The notes beneath the pieces were generated by a model, which was not told the DNA's origin, searched no databases, and was given only the letters and a program-made list of their open reading frames with translations. A DNA stretch of 64,000 bases from Deinococcus sp. Marseille-Q6407 (lineage in GTDB: Bacteria > Deinococcota > Deinococci > Deinococcales > Deinococcaceae), in assembly GCF_946848805.1 (NCBI RefSeq), contig NZ_CAMPFU010000004.1:327932-391931 (forward strand), written 5' to 3'. The translations under genes were made by a program, and so were the position numbers. Positions 26,130-34,158 of the stretch are shown piece by piece; the stretch's first letter is position 1; each line of letters begins with the position of its first letter.

Positions 26130-29083
26130 CCTTCAACGAAGGCAATACCCCCGAAGCCATGATTACCCACACCCTGACCCACCTCAGCGCCCCCCATGCC
26201 CGCTGGACGTTCGTAAAGGCCACCGAACTGCCCCGCAAGGAAACGGACGTGTGTGTGTGGCCCTGGGTGACCGAGGCGCTGGTGCGGCTGAACCCCGAAA
26301 TCGCGGCGAACCCGGCGCTGGCCGATGAGGTGGTGTACAAGTTGCAGGCCATCATTCAGGGCGGCGGGCGCAACCTGGTCGGGGCGAACGAAGAATTTAC
26401 GGCGTGGCTGCGCGGCGAGAAGTCCATGCCGTTTGGCGAGAACCACGCGCATGTGCCAGTGCGTCTGATTGATTTTGAGGATGTGGGTAACAACAGTCTG
26501 GTGGTGACGCAGCAGTACACCTACCGCGCGGCGGCGGAGAAGCGGTTTGACCATGTGCTGCTGGTCAACGGGCTGCCGCTGGCGGTGGGCGAAATCAAGA
26601 CGGCGACCCGCAAGGCGGTGACCTGGGCCGACGGCGCGAAGGATTTCATGGAGGACTACTGGAAGACCTGCCCGGGCATGTTTGTGCCGAACGTGCTGTG
26701 CTTCGCCTCCGAGGGCAAGACCTTCCGTTACTCCGCCATCGGTGGCCGCCACCATGACTGGGCACCCTGGCGCGAGACGACTGACCGTACGCCCAGCCCC
26801 CTGCTAGAAGTACAGAAGGCCACCGAAGGTCTGCTGAACCCGGCCACGCTGCTGGAAATGTTGCAGGACTACACCATCTTCCCGGTGCTGAAGGGCGGGC
26901 AGAAGGTCAAGGTGATTGCCCGTTATCCGCAGGTGGAGACGGTAGAACAAATCGTGGAGCGCGTGGTGCAGGGCCGCCTGAAACGGGGTCTCATCTGGCA
27001 TTTTCAGGGTTCAGGCAAGTCGCTGCTGATGGCCTTTGCCGCCCAGAAGCTCAAGACCACGCCGGAACTGAAGAACCCGACGGTCATCATCGTGGTGGAC
27101 CGCACTGACCTGAACACGCAAATCGGCGCGACCTTCGACGGAGCGCAGGTGCCGAACATCGTCAATGCGGATTCCCGCAAGGAACTGGAAAAGCTGCTGC
27201 GTGAGGACACCCGCCAGACCATCATCACCACCATCCACAAGTTTGGCGAGGCGGATGGGATGCTGAATGACCGCAGCAACATCATCGTCATGGTGGACGA
27301 GGCCCACCGCACGCAGGAGGGTGACCTGGGGCGCAAGATGCGTGCGGCGCTGCCGAATGCTTTCCTGTTCGGCCTGACCGGAACCCCGATTGCCCGTAAA
27401 GACCGCAACACCTTCGCCTGGTTCGGCACCGATGAGGACGAGGGCGGCTTCCTGAACCACTACTCGTATCAGCAGTCCATTCGCGACGGAGCGACCCTGC
27501 CAGTGAACTTCGAGCCGCGCCCGGCGAACTTGAAAGTTGACCGCACTGCGATTGATGCCAGCATGGAAGCTCTTGCCGCTGAAGAACGCCTTTCCGATAC
27601 GGACACACAGGAACTGGTCAAGCGGGCGGGCCGCATGGAGCACCTGTTCAAAGCTCCCAAGAGGTTACAGGCCATCGCCGACGACATCGTCGACCACTTC
27701 CGCAAGAAGGTGGAGCCTTCTGGTTTCAAAGGGCAGGTGGTGATGTATGACCGCGAGGCCTGCGTCCGCATGAAGCTGCTGCTCGACGAGCGACTCGGCC
27801 CAGAGGCCAGTGAAGTGGTAATGATTACCCAGCCTGACGACCTGGAAAAGTGGCAGGGGATGGGCCTGACTGTCACGGGGGAACAGTTCGAGCGCTGGAC
27901 GGAACTGGACAAAGACCCGTCAAAGCTGGAAAAACTGCTTGACCGCTTCCGGGATAAGAAAGACCCGCTGAAGCTGCTCATCGTGACCAGCAAACTACTG
28001 ACGGGCTTCGACGCCCCTATCAACCAAGTGATGTACCTAGACAAGCCCCTGCGCGACCACACGCTGCTTCAGGCCATCTGCCGTACCAACCGCCTGTACC
28101 CGGGGAAGCAGAACGGCGTGGTGGTGGATTACCTCGGCGTCTTTGACGATGTTGCCAAAGCACTGGACTTTGACCCAGCCAGCATCGAAGATGTCATCCA
28201 GAACATGGAGGAACTCGGCAAGCAGTTCCCTGATGCTATGGCGACCGCGCTGGGCTACTTCGACGGTGTCGACCGCACTCAGGATGGCTTCGAGGGGCTG
28301 CTTGCCGCCCAGGAGAAACTGCCCACCGCCGAGGAACGTGACAACTTCGCAGCAGACTACAGCGTGGTTCACCGCCTCTGGGAGATTCTGTCGCCTTCAG
28401 ACGTGCTGAACCCCTACGCCAGTGACTACCGCTGGCTGTCCAGCGTGTACGAGAGCCTGCAACCGCCCAGCGGCATCGGCGTGTTGCTTTGGCATACCCT
28501 CGGCGCGAAGACGCTGGACTTGATTCACCAGCATGTCTCAGTTGACCATATCCCCGATGATCTCGAAACGCTGGTGCTGGACGGGGACATTCTCGCTATC
28601 CTCAACCCGGATGACCAGAAGAAGAAGGGCCAGCAGATCACCCTGGCGATAGAGCGCATCCTGCGGAAGAAGAGCAATCAGGCGAAGTTTGAGAAGCTCG
28701 GCGAACGTCTGGAACGCCTGAACGAACGCTACGCGCAGGGCATCACGGGTGGCCTGGCCTGGCTCAAGGAACTGCTGGAACTGGCCCGCGAAGTGCTGGA
28801 AGTAGAGCAGGAAGAGGAAGTCGAGGTCATCCCTGATGGCAAGGCAGCGCTGACCGCGCTCTTCGAGGAGCACCGGGGCGAGAACACGCCTGAAATCGTG
28901 GGACGAATCGTGGATGACATCGATGCGTTAGTACGGGCCGCCCGCTTTGAAGGCTGGCAGGCGACAGTCGCAGGTGACCGCGACATGCGCAAGGCCCTTA
29001 GGAAGGCGCTGCTGAAGTACAAGCTCCACGAGGATGCAGAGCTGTTCGACAAGGCTTACGCTTATATCAAGCAGTACTACTAA
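26126..29083 (+). CDS. hsdR: Type I restriction endonuclease subunit HsdR
   Basis: 985 residues. The N-terminal PD-(D/E)xK nuclease shows Asp142 (RFDHVLLVNG) and GEIK (155-158). The translocase motor has Walker A FQGSGKS (293-299), DEAH (391-394), GLTGTPI (about 418) and the motif VI segment QAICRTNRLYPGK (about 650). A C-terminal helical domain for binding the methylase core follows. Everything looks intact. It begins with an ATGA overlap on hsdS, so all four genes form one operon. The complex cuts unmodified DNA after translocation. Confidence 0.95.
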   Translation: MTFNEGNTPEAMITHTLTHLSAPHARWTFVKATELPRKETDVCVWPWVTEALVRLNPEIAANPALADEVVYKLQAIIQGGGRNLVGANEEFTAWLRGEKSMPFGENHAHVPVRLIDFEDVGNNSLVVTQQYTYRAAAEKRFDHVLLVNGLPLAVGEIKTATRKAVTWADGAKDFMEDYWKTCPGMFVPNVLCFASEGKTFRYSAIGGRHHDWAPWRETTDRTPSPLLEVQKATEGLLNPATLLEMLQDYTIFPVLKGGQKVKVIARYPQVETVEQIVERVVQGRLKRGLIWHFQGSGKSLLMAFAAQKLKTTPELKNPTVIIVVDRTDLNTQIGATFDGAQVPNIVNADSRKELEKLLREDTRQTIITTIHKFGEADGMLNDRSNIIVMVDEAHRTQEGDLGRKMRAALPNAFLFGLTGTPIARKDRNTFAWFGTDEDEGGFLNHYSYQQSIRDGATLPVNFEPRPANLKVDRTAIDASMEALAAEERLSDTDTQELVKRAGRMEHLFKAPKRLQAIADDIVDHFRKKVEPSGFKGQVVMYDREACVRMKLLLDERLGPEASEVVMITQPDDLEKWQGMGLTVTGEQFERWTELDKDPSKLEKLLDRFRDKKDPLKLLIVTSKLLTGFDAPINQVMYLDKPLRDHTLLQAICRTNRLYPGKQNGVVVDYLGVFDDVAKALDFDPASIEDVIQNMEELGKQFPDAMATALGYFDGVDRTQDGFEGLLAAQEKLPTAEERDNFAADYSVVHRLWEILSPSDVLNPYASDYRWLSSVYESLQPPSGIGVLLWHTLGAKTLDLIHQHVSVDHIPDDLETLVLDGDILAILNPDDQKKKGQQITLAIERILRKKSNQAKFEKLGERLERLNERYAQGITGGLAWLKELLELAREVLEVEQEEEVEVIPDGKAALTALFEEHRGENTPEIVGRIVDDIDALVRAARFEGWQATVAGDRDMRKALRKALLKYKLHEDAELFDKAYAYIKQYY

Positions 29084-29093
29084 AGGGGACCTT

Positions 29094-29224
29094 TTGCCTT
29101 CATTTGATACAGATAGATACGTTACGGAAGAACTCCTCAAGCAGAATTACCACGTTCGCGTTTACCGGGCACTTGACCGGGAACGTGACGAGCAAGTCAT
29201 CCTAAAGGTGTTAAAGGATGATAC
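29094..29224 (+). pseudogene. Protein kinase, N-terminal fragment cut by IS
   Basis: About 43 codons from TTG at 29094, ten bases after hsdR, preceded by AAAGGGG. The sequence DTDRYVTEELLKQNYHVRVYRALDRERDEQVILKVLKDD fits the glycine-loop/VAxK start of a serine/threonine kinase N-lobe, with Lys in ILKVL as the ATP-binding residue. The style resembles large PknK-like sensor kinases. The IS at 29225 removes the rest, and no matching remainder lies on its far side. Being next in the hsd operon, it may have belonged to the same defence island. Confidence 0.6.
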
Positions 29225-30373
29225 TCAGAACTTGCACCTGAATAGGCGGACAAAAAGCGCTCCCAGAGCTGAAATTCTGGAAGTGTGTACAAACAGGCTT
29301 CAGGGGAGCGCACCCATATTCTCTCACAGCGGATTCTGGACATTCCAGAGACGCTGTACCAACGGCGAAGCCTGGAGGCTTCGCTGCACCTCTTCCACAG
29401 TCCAGGTCAGAAGACCAAGTTCAGCCAGGCAGAGGGAGTCAGCCCCAGTGCACTCAGCCGTTTCTTCAACATCTACGACTGGGATTCAGACCGCTGCTGG
29501 GAAGAGATGCAGGACACCCAATGGCGCATGTTGCTGGACGCGGCTCGTCACAAACGCAGACCTCGGTTGCGGCTCAGTGTGGACCTGACCACGGTGGAAA
29601 AGGTGGGGACTCAACTGCCCTACGTCAGTGTCTACAACGGTAGGCACGGCATTCATCTGGTGGTCCTGTTCGCCGAGTATGGGGAACTGAAGTTCCCCAT
29701 TTCTTACCGGATCTACCAGGGCAAGTACACCAGCACTCCCGTCACTCTGGCGCTCGACCTACTGGAAGAGGTGCCAGACTTCGTCGGGAAGCGCTTTCAG
29801 GTCTGCGTACTGGCAGACAGTGGATTCGAATCCGCTGTCTTTCTGGACGGTGTGCAGCGCCTGGGTTTTGAGTTCGTGGTGGGTGTGCGGAGCAACCGAC
29901 GCACGGATCATCCTGGACAGGTGACGGTGGCGGACTGTCCGCATGGGGGGTACGTCAACCTCGCCAACTGGTCTCTGGAAACGCTGTCTCTGGGGAGGAT
30001 GGACCGTGGGGACCGTGAATTCTTCGCGGTGTCGTCTGAACTGCTGGAGGGGGACGAGATCGTTGCTGAGGGTGCGCATCGCTGGGGGGTGGAATCCTTC
30101 TTTAAGGAAGGGAAGCATCAGTTTGGGTTGGCGCAGTTCGCGCTGCGAACTGCCAGGGGTCTGGACCGCTGGATTCTGATGGTCTTTCTAGCCTTCACCC
30201 TGACCATGCTGCATCGCTCAGAAGGGATGACCTTGAAAGAGGCGGCACGCCTGGCCCTCTACACCCTGTTCCCCGTAGTCAGGCTCAACCATCTTCTGAG
30301 TCAGCTCCAAAAAGAACGAGAATTTCTTCTCCAGCACGGCTATTCGCTCAGCTATGCAAGGTGCAACTTATGA
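29225..30373 (+). mobile_element. IS4-family element, copy D
   Basis: 1149 bp, the only full copy in plus orientation. It separates the kinase fragment from a truncated xanthine dehydrogenase gene, so neither interrupted gene continues across it. This is a deletion or recombination junction, not a simple insertion. Confidence 0.9.
29285..30373 (+). CDS. IS4-family transposase (copy D)
   Basis: 362 residues, intact, with the MYKQ start. The segment around the catalytic Glu differs from the others ([24 protein letters not shown] instead of [14 protein letters not shown]), but the Glu and the flanking R-W and F-K residues are kept. Confidence 0.9.
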   Translation: MYKQASGERTHILSQRILDIPETLYQRRSLEASLHLFHSPGQKTKFSQAEGVSPSALSRFFNIYDWDSDRCWEEMQDTQWRMLLDAARHKRRPRLRLSVDLTTVEKVGTQLPYVSVYNGRHGIHLVVLFAEYGELKFPISYRIYQGKYTSTPVTLALDLLEEVPDFVGKRFQVCVLADSGFESAVFLDGVQRLGFEFVVGVRSNRRTDHPGQVTVADCPHGGYVNLANWSLETLSLGRMDRGDREFFAVSSELLEGDEIVAEGAHRWGVESFFKEGKHQFGLAQFALRTARGLDRWILMVFLAFTLTMLHRSEGMTLKEAARLALYTLFPVVRLNHLLSQLQKEREFLLQHGYSLSYARCNL

Positions 30374-31045
30374 GAACGACACTCCCTGCGAGGCGTCATG
30401 AATCTTCAGGTGAGGGCGTTCGCCCAGTATGCTCAGCAGGCCGTCCAGCTTTTCTTTGTCCCACTCGGCAATCACCGAGTGCATCTCCATGGGGTTGTGG
30501 TGTTCGTAGGGGGTGCTGTAAATCTCGTCCACCGTGACCGGAGCCTGCAGCATGCCCTGGTCCACGTCGCCCTGACTGGTATCCGAGGGCGCGCCAGTGT
30601 TGATCCGCAGCGGCATGTACTGATCGGGGTGGTCCGAGCGGAACAGGGTATCGCCCCCCTCGTCCACCGGCTCATATTCCACTTTGACCAGCGAGGCGGC
30701 GTGGCGGGCAATCTCCTGCGACTCGGCCACCACGGCGCCGATATATTCGCCCCAGTAGTGCACTTCCGGGCTCTGGAGGATATACAGCTCGGTATCGGTC
30801 TTGGCCAGCAGCCGGAGTGCGTTTTCGTGGGTCAGGATGGTCAGCACGCCCGGTACGGCGCGGGCCGCCGATAAGTCGATGGATTTGATCTGGCCCTTGG
30901 CGATGGTGGACGTGATTGGAAAGAGGTAGGCCGGGTTCTTGGCCGGCTGCTCGAAAGCGTAAGGGGCCGTGCCGGTCACTTTCAGCTGGCCGTCAATCCG
31001 GACGCGGTCGTGTCCGATATTTTTCAGGCGTTTTTCGGCGGTCAT
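30374..31045 (-). pseudogene. Xanthine dehydrogenase family molybdenum subunit, truncated
   Basis: Only about 220 N-terminal residues remain of a subunit normally around 700. RIDGQLKVTGTAPYAFEQ and the YWGEYIGAVVAESQEIARHAASLVKVEYEPV segment match the aldehyde oxidase/xanthine dehydrogenase N-terminal domain, and TPYEHHNPMEMHSV begins the molybdopterin-binding part. IS copy D removes the rest. Its ATG at 31045 overlaps the stop of the FAD subunit, as in an xdhC-B-A type (YagTSR) operon. Confidence 0.85.
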
Positions 31046-32059
31046 GCTTCTCCTCCCAGTTCGGCGCGGCGCTGCGCTGCGCGGTTTTCTACCAGTTCCT
31101 CCAGAACCGACACGACCGTGTTGCGCAGCATCGGCACTTTGAAGGCGTTTTCCGGGCCGGTCTGGGCATCTTCCAGCTCCGCTTCGATGGCGGCGCGGAA
31201 ATTCTCGCGGGTGGCGGGCTGGCCCAGCAGCGCCGCTTCAGCTTTGGCGGCACGCCAGGGCTTGTGCGACACGCCCCCAAAAGCCAGCCGGACTTCTTTC
31301 ACGTTGCCGCCTTCCAGCTGCAGCGCCGCCGCGACCGAGACCAACGCAAAAGCGTAGGACGCCCGCTCGCGGGCCTTGCGGTAGGTGGAGTGTGCGGCGA
31401 CCGGCAGCGGCGGAATCTCCACGGCAACGATCAATTCACCGGGGCGCAGGTTGGTGTCGAGGTGCGGAGTAATCGCCCGGCAGGCGGTGAAACTCGGCAA
31501 AGGGAATCCGGCGTTCACCCTCGGGGCCTTCGGCCACCACCACGGCGTCCAGCGCGGCCAGCGGCACACACATGTCTGAGGGGTGAACCGTCACGCAGTA
31601 CTCGGAAGCGCCGAACAGGGCGTTGTACTTGCCGAACCCGGCAATAGCGGCGCAGCCAGTGCCGGGCTCGCGCTTGTTGCACGGCGTGGTCTGGTCGTAG
31701 AAATACACGCAGCGGGTGCGCTGCAGCAAGTTGCCGCCGGTGGTCGCCATGTTGCGAATCTGCGGCGAGGCGCCGGCCAGAATGGCCTCGGCCAGCATGG
31801 GGTAGCGCTGGCGGATCAGGGGGTGAGCGGCCATCCGGCTGTTCTTGACGAGTGCCCCGACCCGCAGGCTGCCGTCCGGCAGTTCGCTGATATCAGCCAG
31901 GTCCAGCCGGGTGATATCTACCAACTGATCAACCTCGCGGATGCCCATCCGCAGGTGGTCGACCAGATTGGTGCCGCCGGCCAGGTAAGCGCCGCCCGGA
32001 GCCAGTTTCTCCACAGCGTCCGGCACGTTTTCAGCACGCTGGAAATCAAAGGGCTTTAC
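31042..32059 (-). pseudogene. Xanthine dehydrogenase family FAD subunit, frameshifted
   Basis: The protein is split into two frames. The 5' part contains AGGTNLVDHLRMG, the FAD-binding GASPQIRNMATTGGNLLQRTRC, and ends FAEFHRLPGDY. The 3' part resumes with TPHLDTNLRPGELI and ends with the CO-dehydrogenase flavoprotein C-terminal domain. One extra base (about 31471) explains the shift. At the 5' end, KPFDFQRAENV matches family N-termini but is preceded by GTA (32059-32057) rather than a start codon. GTG to GTA would abolish the original start, leaving only an internal GTG at 32026. Confidence 0.8.
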
Positions 32060-32670
32060 CGCTTCACCCCAGCCGCTTCACCGACTTCCAGCGGGGTCAG
32101 CCGCTCCATCCGCGCCGACTGACCGGCTTCGCGGATGGCCGAGACGATATTCACGTAAGCGCCACAGCGGCAGAGGTTGCCACTCATGCGCTCGCGGATT
32201 TCCGCGTTGGTGAACTGCGGAGCCTCACGCACATCCGGGGTCACGTGGCTGGGCATGCCCTGGGCCAGTTCGTCCAGCATCCCCACTGCCGAGCAGATTT
32301 GCCCCGGCGTGCAGTACCCACACTGAAACCCGTCCTGATCCAGGAAGGACTGCTGCATCGGGTGCAGGTTGTCCACAGTGCCCAGACCCTCGGCGGTCAC
32401 GACTTCCGAACCGTCACAGGAGGCGCTCAACGACAGGCACGACAGCACCCTTTCGCCGTCAATCAACACTGTACAGGCGCCGCACTGTCCGTGGTCACAG
32501 CCCTTTTTGACCGACATGACGTTCAGGCGGTCGCGTAAAGTGTCCAGCACCGAGGCGCGGGGGTCGAGGTCAAGCTGGTGTTCCTGGCCGTTGACAGTCA
32601 GTTTGACGGGCAGGGTGCCCAGCGGCGCAGCGTTCCGGGCTGCCGCTGATGAGGCGGAATGGTCGGTTAT
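32056..32670 (-). CDS. Xanthine dehydrogenase family 2Fe-2S subunit
   Basis: About 204 codons. The first cluster motif GCDHGQCGACTV and the second CGYCTPGQI...GNLCRCGAY carry all eight cysteines, so the electron-transfer subunit itself looks sound. Upstream of an internal GTG/CTG, the frame continues through PVKLTVNGQEHQLDLDPRASVLDTL, the expected N-terminal ferredoxin fold, back to ATA ACC GAC CAT at 32670. GGAGG lies five bases upstream, so this is probably a former ATG (MTDH...) mutated to ATA. With its partners broken, the enzyme is unlikely to work. Confidence 0.75.
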   Translation of the reverse strand: MTDHSASSAAARNAAPLGTLPVKLTVNGQEHQLDLDPRASVLDTLRDRLNVMSVKKGCDHGQCGACTVLIDGERVLSCLSLSASCDGSEVVTAEGLGTVDNLHPMQQSFLDQDGFQCGYCTPGQICSAVGMLDELAQGMPSHVTPDVREAPQFTNAEIRERMSGNLCRCGAYVNIVSAIREAGQSARMERLTPLEVGEAAGVKR

Positions 32671-32753
32671 CTGATCCTCCAGGAGAATAATTCAGAAAAA
32701 AGAGCAATGAGCTATGACTGTGGGCCTGAGAGAAGCCAGGGGCCCCGAAAAGC

Positions 32754-32787
32754 AAAAAGAGGCCGGCAGCAGGTGCTGTGGCCTCTG
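32754..32787 (-). terminator. Intrinsic terminator of the DUF2171 gene
   Basis: On the minus strand AGAGGCC...GGCCTCT forms a 7-bp stem followed by TTTTT (32754-32758), about 15 bases after the stop codon at 32800. Confidence 0.8.
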
Positions 32788-32799
32788 AGCAGAGCGGGC

Positions 32800-33054
32800 T
32801 TATTCGCGGTGCTTGGGATGCGGGTCTTCACTGAGCCACTGCTGGCTGACCTGCTCGTGGTTGAGGTTCAGGTGAACATGCTCATCCACGTGGTCCACGG
32901 CGCTCAGCGGCAACCAGTGATGCTGGCCGGCGTCGTCCTTGATTAGCTTGATGTAGTCGCCGTCCAGATGGTCGACCACACCGTGCTGCTTGCCCTCGGC
33001 GCACAGCACCGGCATATGCTTGGTAATCCGGTCACGGTCGGTGGTATTGGTCAT
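32800..33054 (-). CDS. DUF2171 domain protein
   Basis: 84 residues from ATG 33054, preceded by AAGGAGG. MPVLCAEGKQHGVVDHLDGDYIKLIKDDAGQHHWLPLSAVDHVDEHVHL is the typical DUF2171 core, a small barrel-like fold related to PRC barrels and common in Deinococcus. Many histidines and acids at the C-terminus (NLNHEQVSQQWLSEDPHPKHRE). Function is not established. It has its own terminator and appears to be a single-gene unit. Confidence 0.8.
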   Translation of the reverse strand: MTNTTDRDRITKHMPVLCAEGKQHGVVDHLDGDYIKLIKDDAGQHHWLPLSAVDHVDEHVHLNLNHEQVSQQWLSEDPHPKHRE

Positions 33055-33446
33055 GGGATATTTCCTCCTTGGTTCCAGCTTAGGCATCACCAGTCTGAGC
33101 CGGGCAAGCCAGTCCTTGGCTGCTTCTTAAATAAGCGTCTTCCTGTACGCCAAAGCTTGAGGGTACTAAAAGCCAAGTACCTGAATATTTGCAAGGCCTC
33201 TTTACTCCCTTTCCCTTACATAACCGTTCTTAGGTAAGGGAGGGGGAATTTTCTTCCCGACCTCTTCCCCTCAAAACATCTCCGAGGCCCCTTCTCGTCC
33301 ATTCTGTGAGGAAGCTGTTTTTTATGCCGTGTGACACGCACGAAAAAAGCAGCGAAAATGGCGAAGGTGCCCAGTTTCTACTACCTGCCCCTGTTCCCAG
33401 GTATTTCCGGGAAAGAGCCGGGCCGACTCGGGTAAGCTGGCTGCAT
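33055..33446. other. Intergenic region with two inverted repeats
   Basis: No gene is supportable between DUF2171 and the HD hydrolase. It contains a palindrome at 33213-33240 (CCCTTACATAA and TTAGGTAAGGG, 10 of 11 paired) and a larger A/T-rimmed inverted repeat at 33314-33353 (GCTGTTTTTT with AAAAAAGCAGC). These may be operators or terminator-like structures. Confidence 0.5.
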
Positions 33447-34154
33447 ATGACTTCCCGTTCCAGCTTTCCGCTTACGGACCGCTTCAGCCAGGCGTTACTG
33501 CTGGCCACCGCGTGGCACCACGGCCAGTACCGCAAGGTCGGGCCCGAGGAAACCCCCACGCTGCCCTATATCTCTCACCTGCTGGGCACGGCGGCGCTGG
33601 CGCTGGAATTCGGTGCCAGCGAAGACGAAGCCATTGCGGCGCTGCTGCACGACGCCCTGGAAGACGGCCCAGCGCATACCGGCCGCGACGCCGAGCGCCT
33701 GCGCGCCGAACTGCTGGACCGCTTCGGCCTGCGGGTCACCGTGCTGGTGGACGATGCCACCGACGCTTCGCCCAAAGCTGGAGGAAGCAAGGCGCCCTGG
33801 GCCGAACGCAAACAGGCTTATTTGCGGCGGCTGAACGACCTGCCGGCGTCCTCATTACTGGTGAGCGCCACCGACAAACTGCATAACGCCCGCACCATGC
33901 TGGTGGATGTGCTGGCCCTGGCGCCCGAGCAGCGCCCCGGCTACTTCGAGCGCTTGCAGCAGGGAGAACTGGGCACCCTGCAGTATTACCGGGCTCTGGC
34001 CGACGCTTTTCAGGAAACCGCACCCCGGCTGAGCGACCGCCCCCGCCTGCTGCAACTGTTCAGTGAGCTGAGCCGGACCGTAACGGCCCTGGAAGCCGCC
34101 TGCGGCCTGAGCAGCGACGCGGTGCGCCGTACGCCCGGGCCACTGCTCAGCTAA
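33447..34154 (+). CDS. HD-domain hydrolase, RelA/SpoT-hydrolase-like
   Basis: About 235 residues from ATG 33447; TAAGCT lies eight bases before the start, so the transcript is probably leaderless. Conserved features are YISHLLGTAALALEFG, the HD pair in AALLHDALEDG, and VSATDKLHNARTMLVD, the H...HD...D metal-binding set of the SpoT/MESH1-like HD family that hydrolyses (p)ppGpp or related nucleotides. There is no synthetase or TGS domain. It converges on uvrA2, with only four bases between the stop codons. Confidence 0.8.
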   Translation: MTSRSSFPLTDRFSQALLLATAWHHGQYRKVGPEETPTLPYISHLLGTAALALEFGASEDEAIAALLHDALEDGPAHTGRDAERLRAELLDRFGLRVTVLVDDATDASPKAGGSKAPWAERKQAYLRRLNDLPASSLLVSATDKLHNARTMLVDVLALAPEQRPGYFERLQQGELGTLQYYRALADAFQETAPRLSDRPRLLQLFSELSRTVTALEAACGLSSDAVRRTPGPLLS

Positions 34155-34158
34155 ACGG

